A stretch of 51,949 bases of DNA, from assembly GCF_000423905.1 (NCBI RefSeq), contig NZ_AUIW01000013.1, positions 1-51,949 on the forward strand. Direction: 5' to 3'. This stretch comes from Thermus antranikianii DSM 12462. Its GTDB lineage: Bacteria > Deinococcota > Deinococci > Deinococcales > Thermaceae. A program made the translations under genes and the position numbers. The notes beneath the pieces are model-generated. The model did no database searches. It was not told the origin of the DNA and was given only the letters and a program-made list of their open reading frames with translations. Below, one piece after another: positions 1 to 8,807 of the stretch; position 1 is the first letter of the stretch, and the number at the start of each line of letters is the position of its first letter.

Positions 1-695
<695 letters not shown>

Positions 696-786
696 AAGAA
701 CTCGCCCGAAGGCGTTGTTGGCTTGGTGTTAGCCTCTGCTCCCCCCTTTTCAAGATCCCCCTGCTCGGGCTTTCGCCCGCGCAGCA
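696..786 (-). other. 16S rRNA leader with processing stem
   Basis: This leader of about 90 nt lies between the rRNA promoter and the 16S 5' end. It has a GC hairpin (CGGGC-TTTC-GCCCG, 766-779). It also has a composite stem in which CCAACAA (688-694, within the 16S 5' end) pairs with TTGTTGG (715-721) around an inner CGCC/GGCG hairpin (703-714). That places the mature 16S 5' end in a double-stranded element, as expected for an RNase-processed precursor. The pairing is read by eye, not folded by program. Confidence 0.6.
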
Positions 787-792
787 AAAGCT

Positions 793-821
793 ATGCTATC
801 AAGCCCCCTCCTTCTTGTCAA
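793..821 (-). promoter_or_regulatory. 16S rRNA promoter inside the nrdR 3' end
   Basis: On the minus strand TTGACA (821-816) is followed by a 17-nt spacer and TAGCAT (798-793). This is a perfect -35 with a good -10. The -35 box and spacer lie inside the last codons of nrdR, whose stop codon is at 801-799. Transcription would start near 786, giving a ~90-nt rRNA leader. It is the best promoter match in the window. Confidence 0.85.
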
Positions 822-1260
822 CACCCCCCAGGCGGCGGATCTCCTCGATGAAGCGCTCCACGGAATCAAACTCTCGGTATACGGAGGCAAAGCGGATGTA
901 GGCCACGTGGTCCAGATCCCTTAAGAAGGCCATGGCCTTAAGGCCGATCTCCTCAGAGGTGATCTCCGGGCCCGTCACCTGGTCCTCAAAGGTATAGGCG
1001 AAGCGGCGGAGAACCTCCGGATCCACAGGGCGTTTCTCGCAGGCCAAGAGGAGCCCCCTCAGAAGCTTATCGGGGTTGAAGGGTTCCCTTCGGCCATCCC
1101 GCTTCACCACCATCAAGGGCTCCAGCTGGGTGCGCTCGTAGGTGGTGAAACGGCGACCGCAGGCCGGGCATTCCCGGCGGCGGCGGATGGCCGCTCCCTC
1201 ATCCGAGGGGCGGGAGTCCACCACCCGGGTATCGGGATGACCGCAGTAAGGACACTTCAT
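799..1260 (-). CDS. nrdR: Transcriptional repressor NrdR of ribonucleotide reductase genes
   Basis: This 153-aa protein matches NrdR over its full usual length. An N-terminal zinc ribbon carries Cys3, Cys6, Cys31 and Cys34. It is followed by an ATP-cone domain at about residues 47-137. NrdR binds ATP/dATP and represses ribonucleotide reductase genes when dATP is high. Its ATG overlaps the stop of the upstream SDR gene (ATGA, 1260-1257), so the two are translationally coupled. The 3' end contains the -35 element of the 16S rRNA promoter, so transcription of nrdR continues into, or may interfere with, rRNA transcription. The target genes are not in this window. Confidence 0.96.
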   Translation of the reverse strand: MKCPYCGHPDTRVVDSRPSDEGAAIRRRRECPACGRRFTTYERTQLEPLMVVKRDGRREPFNPDKLLRGLLLACEKRPVDPEVLRRFAYTFEDQVTGPEITSEEIGLKAMAFLRDLDHVAYIRFASVYREFDSVERFIEEIRRLGGVDKKEGA

Positions 1261-1964
1261 GGCACTTCCCTAAGGAGCTCGTAGATCTCGGGGGATGGGG
1301 GAGGCTCGGGAAGCTCCACCTCCAGCACCACCCCGCGCACCCCTTCGGAAATCATGGAACCCAGGCCCAAGGCCGCTCGAACCAAGGCCTGGTCATAAAC
1401 CTCGGAAACCGGGTCCCGGGAGGGTACCACCCCGTTTACCCGCACCCCGGGGAAGGTCCGGGTAACCCCTTCGATGAGCCCCTCCACCGCCCGGCGCACG
1501 GAAAGGGTATGGGGCTCTATACGCACCGCTGGTGGCAACACCAGGGTGACAAACCCACCCCCTGCCAGGTGGCGTAGGCCCTGCTGGAGCACATATAGGC
1601 TGGACTTCACATCCTGGCTCATGAGGTCGTACCACTCCCCCTCCAGAAGCTCCACGAAGGGGGTCTTGCTCTCGGCGGTGGTCACATGAACGATGCCGTC
1701 CAATAGCCCAAAAAGCTCCTCCACCTTTTCAAAGGTGCTGGTCACATCCAAAACCACGCTCATATCGCCCCGGATGGGGATGGCCGTGGCCCCCAGAGCC
1801 TCCACCTCCGAGGCCACGCTGGTGGCCATCTCCACATCGGGGTCTACGGCAATGACCGTGGCCCCATTGCGTCCATAGCCGTGGGCAATGGCCCGGCCGA
1901 AGCCCCTGCCGGCCCCGGTTACCATGACGATCCGCCCCTCGAGGCCCAAGATATCCCGTGACAT
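1257..1964 (-). CDS. SDR-family Rossmann protein lacking the catalytic Tyr/Lys
   Basis: This 235-aa protein resembles short-chain dehydrogenases. The dinucleotide-binding glycine motif [12 protein letters not shown] is at about residues 16-27 and an acidic residue follows the second strand (AVDPD). The active-site region is not canonical. Where SDRs have YxxxK before helix 5, this protein reads [11 protein letters not shown], with no Tyr and Arg instead of Lys. The preceding Ser strand reads VTLVLPP. It may be a nucleotide-binding pseudoenzyme. The start at 1964 is chosen because a TACAAT -10 (1977-1972) ends 7 nt upstream, which suggests a leaderless mRNA. An in-frame ATG at 1973 is the alternative. 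It is coupled to nrdR by ATGA. Confidence 0.8.
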   Translation of the reverse strand: MSRDILGLEGRIVMVTGAGRGFGRAIAHGYGRNGATVIAVDPDVEMATSVASEVEALGATAIPIRGDMSVVLDVTSTFEKVEELFGLLDGIVHVTTAESKTPFVELLEGEWYDLMSQDVKSSLYVLQQGLRHLAGGGFVTLVLPPAVRIEPHTLSVRRAVEGLIEGVTRTFPGVRVNGVVPSRDPVSEVYDQALVRAALGLGSMISEGVRGVVLEVELPEPPPSPEIYELLREVP

Positions 1965-1992
1965 CAGGCCCATTGTACGGGAAAATGAGGAC

Positions 1993-2472
1993 ATGGCCCG
2001 CATCCGCGTGGAAGAAGGGGACATCACCGAGTTCCGGGGAGATGCCATCGTCAACGCCGCCAACAACTACCTGAAGCTGGGGGCCGGGGTGGCGGGAGCC
2101 ATCCTCAGGAAAGGAGGCCCCTCCATCCAAGAGGAATGCGACCGGATCGGGAAGATCCGGGTGGGGGAAGCCGCGGTCACGGGGGCGGGGAACCTGGGGG
2201 TGCGCTACGTGATCCACGCCGCTGTCCTAGGGGATGAACCCGCCAGCTTGGAAAGCGTGCGCAAGGCCACCCGAAGCGCCCTGGCAAAGGCCGTGGAGCT
2301 AGGCCTAAGAACCGTGGCTTTTCCCCTTTTGGGCACCGGGGTGGGAGGGCTTCCCGTGGACCAGGTGGCCCAGGTGATGCTGGAGGAGATCAAGAAGGCC
2401 CCAGATACCCTCGAGGTCACCCTCTACGGCTACCGGAAGGAGGACGCCGAGGCCATCCGCCGGGCCCTTTAA
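1993..2472 (+). CDS. Macrodomain (ADP-ribose-binding) protein
   Basis: The 159-aa protein is a single macrodomain. It has GDIT (9-12), NAAN (21-24), the glycine-rich loop GAGVAGAI (30-37) and the phosphate loop GTGVGG (114-119). Such proteins bind ADP-ribose and often hydrolyse ADP-ribosyl esters or O-acetyl-ADP-ribose. The NAAN Asn and GAGVAG loop are those of active de-ADP-ribosylases, so activity is plausible but inferred. A GAGG lies just before the ATG. The gene is divergent from the SDR gene with start codons ~30 nt apart. Its stop TAA overlaps the TAA of the convergent acetyltransferase gene. Confidence 0.93.
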   Translation: MARIRVEEGDITEFRGDAIVNAANNYLKLGAGVAGAILRKGGPSIQEECDRIGKIRVGEAAVTGAGNLGVRYVIHAAVLGDEPASLESVRKATRSALAKAVELGLRTVAFPLLGTGVGGLPVDQVAQVMLEEIKKAPDTLEVTLYGYRKEDAEAIRRAL

Positions 2473-2909
2473 AGGTCTTTGCGAAAACAGATCAGGCGCT
2501 CCACCTCCTGGTAGCCCAGGCGGCGGTGGGCCTCCTGGCCAAGAAGGTTGCCAGGTTCCGCATCGGAGGCCATCTCTCGGCACCCCCTTGCCCTGGCCCA
2601 GTCCTCCGCTGCCTCCACCAGGAGCCGGCCTATTCCCTGCCCTCGCCACGCGGGGGCCACGTACCAGCCCTCGAGGTAGCCCACAGGGCTGGTGGTGCAC
2701 CCCTCGGCGTAGGGACGCAGGGCAACCTCCACGAAACCCACGAGGGCTCCCGCCTCCTCCGCCACAAAGGCTGCCTGATCTGAGCGGGAAAGAAGGCCCT
2801 CCACCTCCTCCCGGTCTGCACCTCCCCCCGGCCAAAGGGACGTGCGCAGGCTCAGGTAAGCGGGGACATCCTCTAGCCCCAAGGGCCGGATGTGGATGCC
2901 CCCCCTCAC
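2469..2909 (-). CDS. GNAT acetyltransferase similar to AAC(6')-I
   Basis: This 146-aa protein has one GNAT fold. The acetyl-CoA pyrophosphate loop RGQGIG is at 89-94, after a WYVAP strand. The C-terminal part (MASDAEPGN, then [18 protein letters not shown]) follows the pattern of aminoglycoside 6'-N-acetyltransferases. The acceptor is unknown: chromosomal members may act on other amines, and resistance cannot be concluded from sequence. Its ATG overlaps the end of the upstream lipoprotein gene by 4 nt, so they form a two-gene operon. Its stop codon overlaps that of the convergent macrodomain gene. Confidence 0.88.
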   Translation of the reverse strand: MRGGIHIRPLGLEDVPAYLSLRTSLWPGGGADREEVEGLLSRSDQAAFVAEEAGALVGFVEVALRPYAEGCTTSPVGYLEGWYVAPAWRGQGIGRLLVEAAEDWARARGCREMASDAEPGNLLGQEAHRRLGYQEVERLICFRKDL

Positions 2910-3787
2910 GGGGCTTCCTCCTCCGCGGGCCCCGGATTGCCCTCCCCACCCCCAGGGAAAGGCGCTGGGGCCTTGAGGAAGTAGCCCTGGCCCAGCGCCT
3001 GGAGATCGGCGCCTTCCACCCTACCATCCCCGTTCAGGTCCCCTTTGAGCTCCTTCCCTTCCTTGCCCCAGTCCTGGGCCATCTGGAGGAGTTCGGCAAA
3101 GGGCCTGCCCCGCTTCAAGGCCTCCCCCAGGGGTTTCCCCTCCTTGTCGTAGAAGACCACCCGGGGAAAAAGCCTGGGGGTAAGGGGTCTTTGCGGGGTA
3201 AGGAGGAGGCGGAAGGCCTCCTGGTCCTTTAGGGGTTTGGCGAAGGCCACATCCAGGCGCAAAAGCCCCGCTTCCGGATCGTAATCCAGGAGGTAGACGG
3301 GGCTCGCCACCTTCAGGCTGGCAAGATCCGGGCTCAGATCCCTTAAGGGAAGCTCCAGCTGGAAGCCCAAGGCCTCCCGCACCTCCACCCGGCCCAAGAG
3401 CAGGAAGGGCCCTTCCACCTGGGCCGGCGGGGCCACCAAGGTAAGCCTGGGCGGGGGTGGGTCGGACACCGTGAGGGTAAGCCGCTGGACCCGGCTGTTC
3501 TTGGCCCCGTCCTCCACGGTGAGGGTAAGGGGGAACTGGCCCTTCTCCCTGGGTACCCCGGTGATCCGCCCTCCCTGGAAGGCGAGGCCTTGGGGGAGCC
3601 TGCCCTCGAGGCTAAAGGAATAAGGCCGCACCCCGCCTTCGGCGCTGAAGGTGACGGCGTAGGCCTCCCCCAGGTAGGCGGGAGGAAGGCTGGTGCTGGC
3701 GAGGCGCAAGGGCTCCATCCCTGCCCCCGTGGGGTCTTGCGTGCCGCAGGCGCTCAGGAGGAGGAACAGGGCCCATAGCCTCTGCAC
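2906..3787 (-). CDS. Secreted lipoprotein with Ig-like and dockerin-like calcium motif
   Basis: This 293-aa protein begins with a lipoprotein signal peptide (LLLSAC, lipidated Cys14). Residues ~35-110 look like a putative Ig domain (repeated Y/F-S-L-E-G...LP.GL and I.G.P pattern, ending TLTV). Residues ~115-215 are a beta-rich segment with a weak cohesin-like look. Near 247-269 it has one EF-hand/dockerin-type repeat, [14 protein letters not shown], whose Asp/Asn residues fit calcium binding. A Pro/Gly/Glu-rich tail closes it. GGAG precedes the ATG. It would sit on the outer face of the cell envelope. Its role is unknown. The promoter is divergent from, and overlaps, that of dcd. Confidence 0.8.
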   Translation of the reverse strand: MQRLWALFLLLSACGTQDPTGAGMEPLRLASTSLPPAYLGEAYAVTFSAEGGVRPYSFSLEGRLPQGLAFQGGRITGVPREKGQFPLTLTVEDGAKNSRVQRLTLTVSDPPPPRLTLVAPPAQVEGPFLLLGRVEVREALGFQLELPLRDLSPDLASLKVASPVYLLDYDPEAGLLRLDVAFAKPLKDQEAFRLLLTPQRPLTPRLFPRVVFYDKEGKPLGEALKRGRPFAELLQMAQDWGKEGKELKGDLNGDGRVEGADLQALGQGYFLKAPAPFPGGGEGNPGPAEEEAP

Positions 3788-3804
3788 GGCTCCAGTCTAG
3801 CGGG

Positions 3805-3817
3805 TATAGTTGAAGGC
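3805..3817 (+). promoter_or_regulatory. Leaderless-type promoter of dcd
   Basis: TATAGT (3805-3810) is separated from the dcd ATG (3818) by 7 nt, so transcription should begin at the start codon. No convincing -35 is seen. On the opposite strand TATACC (3808-3803) could serve the divergent lipoprotein gene, so the two -10 elements would overlap. Confidence 0.6.
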
Positions 3818-4363
3818 ATGATTAAGCCGGACTGGTGGATCCGGGAGATGGCCAAAAAGGGAATGATTGAGCCCTTTGAGGAAAGGCTGGTACGGGAAGG
3901 GGTGATCAGCTACGGGCTTTCCAGCTTCGGCTACGACCTCCGCGCCGCCCCGGAGTGGAGGATCTTTACCAACGTCTTCTCCACGGTGGTGGATCCCAAG
4001 GGCTTTGACCCCAAAAGCTTCGTGGAGTACGAGGGTGAGGAGGTCATCATCCCCCCCAACTCCTTCGCCCTCACCCGGAGCATCGAGTACATCCGCATGC
4101 CGGAGAATGTGATCGCCATCGCCCTGGGCAAAAGCACCTACGCCCGTTGCGGCATCGTGGCCAACGTGACCCCTTTAGAACCCGGCTGGGAAGGGCACGT
4201 CACCCTGGAGATCTCCAACACCACCCCCCTGCCCGCCAAGGTCTACGCCAACGAGGGCATCGTACAGATCATCTTCCTCGAGGGCCCACGGCCCGAAACC
4301 ACCTATAAGGACCGCCGGGGCAAGTACCAAGGGCAGAAGGGCATCACCCTGCCCCGGGTGTAG
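3818..4363 (+). CDS. dcd: dCTP deaminase
   Basis: The 181-aa protein is the trimeric dUTPase-fold enzyme that converts dCTP to dUTP for thymidylate synthesis. Visible family motifs are SSFGYDLR (36-43), [10 protein letters not shown] around residue 105, [14 protein letters not shown] with the catalytic Glu, and the C-terminal Tyr/Lys-rich lid [13 protein letters not shown]. Whether it also hydrolyses dUTP (bifunctional form) cannot be told by eye. It is the first gene of a plus-strand run leading to hisZ and hisG. The start is fixed by the leaderless promoter and by the usual N-terminus. Confidence 0.96.
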   Translation: MIKPDWWIREMAKKGMIEPFEERLVREGVISYGLSSFGYDLRAAPEWRIFTNVFSTVVDPKGFDPKSFVEYEGEEVIIPPNSFALTRSIEYIRMPENVIAIALGKSTYARCGIVANVTPLEPGWEGHVTLEISNTTPLPAKVYANEGIVQIIFLEGPRPETTYKDRRGKYQGQKGITLPRV

Positions 4364-4366
4364 GCT

Positions 4367-4567
4367 ATGAAGGTACGCCCCTTCTCCCTCGCCTTTCTCC
4401 CCATGGGCGCCTGCAAGGGTGAGAGCATGCGACCCCTTCCCTACCTTTTGGAAACGCCGGTCCGTTCCCTCGAGATGGAAGCGCCAAGGCGCCTCGCCCC
4501 CACGGAGGGCTTGGGCGCCACGGGGGAACGGAACATCCTCAGCGTGGAGATCCTGGTCAAGAAATGA
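4367..4567 (+). CDS. Small protein of unknown function (66 aa)
   Basis: I do not recognise this protein. It starts 3 nt after the dcd stop and its TGA overlaps the hisZ ATG (ATGA, 4564-4567), which suggests translational coupling. About 83% of its third codon positions are G or C, as in real genes here. It has one Cys (MGACKGE) and no membrane segment. The alternative is that it is a chance open frame bridging dcd and hisZ. There is no clear ribosome-binding site. Confidence 0.55.
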   Translation: MKVRPFSLAFLPMGACKGESMRPLPYLLETPVRSLEMEAPRRLAPTEGLGATGERNILSVEILVKK

Positions 4568-5649
4568 TCCCCGAAGGCACCCGCTTTCTGCTCCCCCCCG
4601 AGGCCCGGCTCAAGGCCGAGCTCATGGCCCGGCTACGGGATCTCTTCCTCCGCCATGGGTATGAGCCTGTGGAACTCCCAGCCCTCGAGGTCTATGACCC
4701 CTCCCATCCCCTGGCGGAACGGGCCTTCAAGCTGGTGGACAAAACCGGGGAGGTGCTTACCCTAAGGAGCGAGTTCACCACCCTTCTGGCCAAGCTCTTG
4801 AGGCCCCACCTGGGGGAAGGGGTGGCCCGCTTCCAGTACGCCGGAGCCCTTTGGCTTAGGGAAGGGGATGCGGAACTTGGTCGCTACCGGGAGTACACCC
4901 AGGTGGGGCTGGAACTCATCGGGGCCACGGGCCCCCTGGCGGATGCCGAGATCCTTTCCCTGGCCTTTTCCGCCCTCGAGGCCCTCGGCCTTGAAGGGGA
5001 GGTGGAGGTGGGCCTCCCCAGCCTGGTGGGGGAGGTGCTCAAGGCCTCGGGCCTGCCGGAGGAGGCCCGCAAGGAGGCCCAAAGGGCCATCCATCGCAAG
5101 AACCTACCCGAGCTCACCGAGCTCCTCTCCCGCCACCCGGTTTCCCCTGAGGCCAGGCGTACCCTCCTGGCCCTCCCCGACCTCTACGGGGGCATGGAGG
5201 TGCTGGCCGAGGCCAAGAGCCTCCCCCTCCCCGAAAGAGCCAGGAAGGCCCTGGAGGATCTGGAAAAGACCCTGGAACTTCTGGAAAGGCCCGTGCTTTT
5301 GGACCTGGGCATGGCCCGGCGCTACGAGTACTACTCGGGGGTCTTCTTCCGCGCCTACACCCCTGGGTTCGGCCTGCCCCTTTTAGGAGGCGGCCGGTAC
5401 GACGGGGCCCTCCTCCCCAAGGCGGCGGGGTTCGCTATAGGGGTAGAGCGGGCCCTGGAGGCCCTAAAACCCCCCAAGGTGGACGTAAGCCCCGAGGTTT
5501 TGGCCCTGGACCTAAAGGCCCTTCGCCGTTTCGCCCAGGAGAAGCGGGTAGAGCTCTTCCACGGGGAAGACCCCGTGGCCTACGCCAAGGCCCGGGGCAT
5601 TCCCTACCTGGCCCAAGGGGAGCGCATCTGGAGGGTGGAGGAGGCATGA
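4564..5649 (+). CDS. hisZ: ATP phosphoribosyltransferase regulatory subunit HisZ
   Basis: This 361-aa paralogue of histidyl-tRNA synthetase (class II catalytic fold) lacks the anticodon domain and aminoacylation motifs. Motif 2-like [13 protein letters not shown] lies at about 62-74, [12 protein letters not shown] at about 110-121, and GGGRYDGAL with FAIGVERAL near 278-303. HisZ binds short-form HisG and is required for ATP phosphoribosyltransferase activity and histidine feedback. The following gene is a short HisG, overlapping by 4 nt, which confirms the assignment over HisS. Confidence 0.94.
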   Translation: MIPEGTRFLLPPEARLKAELMARLRDLFLRHGYEPVELPALEVYDPSHPLAERAFKLVDKTGEVLTLRSEFTTLLAKLLRPHLGEGVARFQYAGALWLREGDAELGRYREYTQVGLELIGATGPLADAEILSLAFSALEALGLEGEVEVGLPSLVGEVLKASGLPEEARKEAQRAIHRKNLPELTELLSRHPVSPEARRTLLALPDLYGGMEVLAEAKSLPLPERARKALEDLEKTLELLERPVLLDLGMARRYEYYSGVFFRAYTPGFGLPLLGGGRYDGALLPKAAGFAIGVERALEALKPPKVDVSPEVLALDLKALRRFAQEKRVELFHGEDPVAYAKARGIPYLAQGERIWRVEEA

Positions 5650-6269
5650 AGCGCTTTGCCCTTACCATTGCCCTGCCCAAGGGGCGAATGTTTCAGGAAG
5701 CCTACGAGGCCTTAAGGAAAGCGGGGCTGGAACTCCCCCCCATAGAGAACGAGCGGGCCCTCCTCCACGGGGAAGAAGGAGGAATCGCCCTCCTGGAGCT
5801 TCGCAACAAGGATGTGCCCGTGTATGTGGATCTGGGGATCGCCGAGGTGGGGGTGGTGGGCAAGGATGTGCTTTTGGACTCGGGCCGGGACCTTTTCGAG
5901 CCGGTGGACCTGGGCTTCGGAGCCTGCCGCCTTTCCCTCATCCGACGCCCCGGCGATACCTCCCCCATCCGGCGCATCGCCACCAAGTATCCCCTCTTCA
6001 CCACCCGGCTCCTGAAGGAACGGGGCTGGGTGGCGGATGTGGTGGAGCTATCCGGCAACATCGAGCTGGCCGCGGTCACGGGCCTGGCGGATGCGGTGGT
6101 GGACGTGGTCCAGACCGGGGCTACCCTTAGGGCAGCGGGCCTTGTGGAGGTGGAGGTCCTGGCCCATTCCACCGCCCGCCTCATCGTGAACCGCCAGGCC
6201 TTGAAGCTTAAACGCTCGCTTTTAAAGCCCCTGATCGCTAAGCTGAGAAACCGTGACGGAGGCCCGTAG
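5646..6269 (+). CDS. hisG: ATP phosphoribosyltransferase, short form
   Basis: The 207-aa enzyme catalyses the first step of histidine synthesis (ATP + PRPP to N1-phosphoribosyl-ATP). It is the short form without the C-terminal regulatory ACT-like domain, consistent with hisZ upstream. The N-terminus carries [11 protein letters not shown]. The PRPP-binding loop is [14 protein letters not shown] at about 155-168. Its start overlaps hisZ (ATGA) and its end overlaps trmH by 17 nt, so hisZ, hisG and trmH are one transcript. Confidence 0.96.
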   Translation: MKRFALTIALPKGRMFQEAYEALRKAGLELPPIENERALLHGEEGGIALLELRNKDVPVYVDLGIAEVGVVGKDVLLDSGRDLFEPVDLGFGACRLSLIRRPGDTSPIRRIATKYPLFTTRLLKERGWVADVVELSGNIELAAVTGLADAVVDVVQTGATLRAAGLVEVEVLAHSTARLIVNRQALKLKRSLLKPLIAKLRNRDGGP

Positions 6270-6828
6270 ACGCCGCATAGAGGAGGTCCTTAAAAAGCGC
6301 CAGCCCGACCTCACCGTCTTACTGGAAAACGTGCACAAGCCCCACAACCTCTCGGCCATCCTGAGGACCTGCGACGCGGTAGGGGTCCTCGAGGCCCATG
6401 CGGTAAACCCCACCGGGGGCGTGCCCACCTTCAACGAGACCAGCGGGGGAAGCCATAAGTGGGTCTACCTGCGGGTGCACCCCGACATCCAGACGGCGAT
6501 CGCCCACCTGAGAGAGCGGGGCTTTCGGGTCTACGCCACCGCCTTGCGGGAGGACGCCCAAGACTTCCGGGAAATGGACTACACCAAGCCCACCGCCATC
6601 CTCCTGGGAGCGGAGAAATGGGGGGTTTCCGAAGAGGCCCTAGCCCTTTCCCATGGAGCCATAAAGATCCCCATGCTGGGCATGGTGCAGAGCCTGAACG
6701 TGAGCGTGGCGGCGGCGGTGATCCTCTTTGAGGCCCAAAGGCAAAGGTTAAAGGCGGGGTTTTACGAACATCCCCGCCTGGACCCAGAGCTCTACCAAAG
6801 GGTCCTCGAGGACTGGCTTAGGAAGTGA
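6253..6828 (+). CDS. trmH: tRNA (guanosine(18)-2'-O)-methyltransferase TrmH
   Basis: This 191-aa SPOUT-class enzyme methylates the ribose of G18 in the tRNA D-loop. The family motifs are clear: [14 protein letters not shown] (31-44, with the catalytic Arg38), [14 protein letters not shown], and the knot region [20 protein letters not shown]-terminal extension follows. The start is GTG at 6253, because an in-frame TGA lies 7 nt upstream. It overlaps the end of hisG. It is convergent with ilvE, with the two coding ends overlapping by 11 nt. Confidence 0.95.
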   Translation: MTEARRRRIEEVLKKRQPDLTVLLENVHKPHNLSAILRTCDAVGVLEAHAVNPTGGVPTFNETSGGSHKWVYLRVHPDIQTAIAHLRERGFRVYATALREDAQDFREMDYTKPTAILLGAEKWGVSEEALALSHGAIKIPMLGMVQSLNVSVAAAVILFEAQRQRLKAGFYEHPRLDPELYQRVLEDWLRK

Positions 6829-7771
6829 CGTAGGTAAGCCAACCCTCGTACTCGGGCCGCAAGCCCCTGGCGGCCTCCAGGTAGACCTCCCGTAGCCTCA
6901 GGGTGATGGGCCCGGCGGTACCCGAGCCGATGGGCCGCCAGTCGATCATGGAAACCGGCGTCACCTCGGCGGCGGTGCCGGTCATGAAGACCTCGTCGGC
7001 CATGTAGAGCTGGTCCCGGGTGGCCCGCACCACCTGGACCTCGTACCCCAGGTCCTTGGCGATGCGGATCACGGAATCCCGGGTGATCCCCTCCAGGTTC
7101 ACCGAGTGCTCGAGGGCATAGATCACCCCGTCCCGCACGAAGAAGAGGTTCTCCCCGCTGCCCTCGGCCACATACCCCTCCTCGTCCAAAAGGAGCGCCT
7201 CATCGGCGCCGGCCGCCACCGCCTCCATCTTGGCCAGGGCCGAGTTCACGTAGTTCCCTCCCACCTTGGCCTTGCCCGGCATCACGTTGGCGGGGAAGCG
7301 AGCCCAGGAGCTGGTGATGAGCTTAGCCCCCTTGCGCACCGCCTCCTCCCCAAGATAGGCTCCCCACTCCCAGGCGGCCACCATCACCTCGGCGGGGTTG
7401 TTGGGCAGGGGGTTCACCCCCAAGGCCTTGGCCCCCATCCAAGCCAGGGGGCGGATGTAGCAGCTTTTGTAGCCGTTTCGCCGCACCACCTCCTTGATGG
7501 CCTCCTCGATCTCCTCCGGGGTGAAAGGGATCTCCATGCGCAGGACCTTGGCGGAGTTGAAAAAGCGCCGCACGTGCTCCTTTAGACGGAAGATGGCCGC
7601 GCCCTTAGGGGTTTCGTAGGCCCGTATACCCTCAAAGACGCTGGTCCCGTAGTGAAGGGCATGGCTTAGGACGCTGGTCTTGGCCTCCTCCTGGGGAACG
7701 AAGGCGCCATTCATCCAAATGAGACCGGCTTTGATATGAACATCCCCACCTTTAGCCTCGGGCTTCACCAT
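6818..7771 (-). CDS. ilvE: Branched-chain amino acid aminotransferase
   Basis: This 317-aa fold-type IV PLP enzyme interconverts Leu/Ile/Val with their 2-oxo acids. Visible features are SVFEGIRAYETPKG, the PLP-lysine segment KAKVGGNYVNSALA, EGSGENLFFV and the phosphate loop MTGTAAEVTPV. GGAGG stands 6 nt before the ATG at 7771, which supports this start. It is ~9 aa longer at the N-terminus than the T. thermophilus protein as I recall it, and no ATG/GTG/TTG start exists at the shorter position. The 3' end overlaps trmH. Confidence 0.95.
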   Translation of the reverse strand: MVKPEAKGGDVHIKAGLIWMNGAFVPQEEAKTSVLSHALHYGTSVFEGIRAYETPKGAAIFRLKEHVRRFFNSAKVLRMEIPFTPEEIEEAIKEVVRRNGYKSCYIRPLAWMGAKALGVNPLPNNPAEVMVAAWEWGAYLGEEAVRKGAKLITSSWARFPANVMPGKAKVGGNYVNSALAKMEAVAAGADEALLLDEEGYVAEGSGENLFFVRDGVIYALEHSVNLEGITRDSVIRIAKDLGYEVQVVRATRDQLYMADEVFMTGTAAEVTPVSMIDWRPIGSGTAGPITLRLREVYLEAARGLRPEYEGWLTYVTS

Positions 7772-7808
7772 GGCGAACCTCCGCCCCCATCATAACGCTT
7801 TTCCGCCC

Positions 7809-8705
7809 CTAGCCCTTTAACCGTAGCTCTTGGAAAACCCCCTTGGCCTCTTCCCCAAGGGCCCGGGCCACAGGTGCCTTGAGGCTTCCCTCCCGCAAAA
7901 GAAGATAGACGGTCCGCCCCGCCCCTGGGGGGCTCAAGGGCCTTAGGTGGATGCGCTTGGCCCGGGGAAGGGTCCATAGGGCCACCTCGGGCAGAAGGGT
8001 AAGCCCCCCCACCTCCTCCACCAAAAGGATCAGGGTTTCCAGATCCCCGCTTTGGAACTCCACCCTCCGTCTTTCCAAGCTGGGACGGCAGACGGAAAGG
8101 ACCTGGTCCCGGAAACAGTGGCCTTCCGAAAGGATCCAGGTGTCCTCAAGGGGGATCTCCAAGGGATGAAGGCTCGCCTTGGCATAAAGGGGGTGCCCCG
8201 GGGAGATGTAGGCCAGAAACTCCTCGGAGAAAAGGGGAAGGCTCTGCACCCCCGGTGCCCGCTCCTCCGTACCCACCAACCCCGCATCCAACCGGCCCTC
8301 CACCAGCCCCTGAAGGATAGCTGGGGTAAGCTCCTCCCGCACCGAAACCTCGAGGCCCGGATACCTTTCCAGCAACCGGGGCAAAAGCCTTGGCAGAAGA
8401 TAAGGGGCCAGGGTGGGGATGACCCCCACGCGGAAGGGACCCTGGAAGACCCCCTCCTCCCCCCGGGCAATGGCCCTGACCCTGGCCACCTCCTCCAGCA
8501 CCCGGCGGGCTTGGGCCGCCACCCTCTGCCCCACCTCCGTGGGCTTCCCCTGCCTGCGGTCAAAGAGCTTAACCCCAAGCTCCTCCTCCAGCTTGCGGAT
8601 CTGCACGCTGAGGGCAGGCTGGGTGAGGTAGACCCGCTCGGCCGCCCGGGTAAAGCTCCCTTCCTCCACCAAGGCTACCAGGTAGCGCATCTGTTCCAGG
8701 GTCAT
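7809..8705 (-). CDS. oxyR: OxyR-type LysR regulator with two redox cysteines
   Basis: The 298-aa LysR-family protein has an N-terminal winged helix-turn-helix (residues ~2-60, FTRAAERVYLTQPALSVQIRKLEEELG) and a periplasmic-binding-like sensor domain. The sensor contains LSEGHCFRDQVLSVC. Cys197 and Cys206 have the same 9-residue spacing and context (GHC.RDQ) as the peroxide-sensing pair of E. coli OxyR. It is divergent from Mn catalase. It is probably leaderless: TAAATT (8717-8712) lies 6 nt before the ATG. Its start region is half of a perfect inverted repeat, so autorepression plus peroxide activation of catalase is the natural model. Confidence 0.9.
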   Translation of the reverse strand: MTLEQMRYLVALVEEGSFTRAAERVYLTQPALSVQIRKLEEELGVKLFDRRQGKPTEVGQRVAAQARRVLEEVARVRAIARGEEGVFQGPFRVGVIPTLAPYLLPRLLPRLLERYPGLEVSVREELTPAILQGLVEGRLDAGLVGTEERAPGVQSLPLFSEEFLAYISPGHPLYAKASLHPLEIPLEDTWILSEGHCFRDQVLSVCRPSLERRRVEFQSGDLETLILLVEEVGGLTLLPEVALWTLPRAKRIHLRPLSPPGAGRTVYLLLREGSLKAPVARALGEEAKGVFQELRLKG

Positions 8706-8750
8706 AAGTCCAATTTATCCCGACAACCAATGAGATGTATTGGACTTATG
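8703..8750. promoter_or_regulatory. Putative OxyR operator: 12-bp perfect inverted repeat
   Basis: CATAAGTCCAAT (8703-8714) is repeated inverted as ATTGGACTTATG (8739-8750), with 24 nt between. The left arm covers the oxyR start codon and overlaps its -10. The right arm overlaps a candidate catalase -35 (TTGGAC, 8740-8745; with TAAGGT at 8764-8769, spacer 18). A nested inverted repeat CCAAT-N7-ATTGG occupies 8727-8743. The 48-bp span suits a LysR-type tetramer. Confidence 0.75.
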
Positions 8751-8774
8751 CGTGGATCCCCCCTAAGGTGAAAA

Positions 8775-8795
8775 CTGCCTGGCCTTGCCAGGCAG
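8775..8795 (+). promoter_or_regulatory. Hairpin in the catalase 5' UTR touching the Shine-Dalgarno
   Basis: CTGCCTGGC-CTT-GCCAGGCAG is a perfect 9-bp stem with a 3-nt loop. The last paired base is the first G of the catalase SD (GGAGGT, 8795-8800). It could protect the mRNA 5' end or modulate ribosome access. It has no U-tract, so a terminator is unlikely. Confidence 0.7.
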
Positions 8796-8807
8796 GAGGT
8801 GACGAGG

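Noticed and set aside
6818..7771. Leucine/valine attenuator before ilvE
   Set aside because: No leader peptide rich in branched-chain codons and no terminator/antiterminator pair is seen upstream of 7771.
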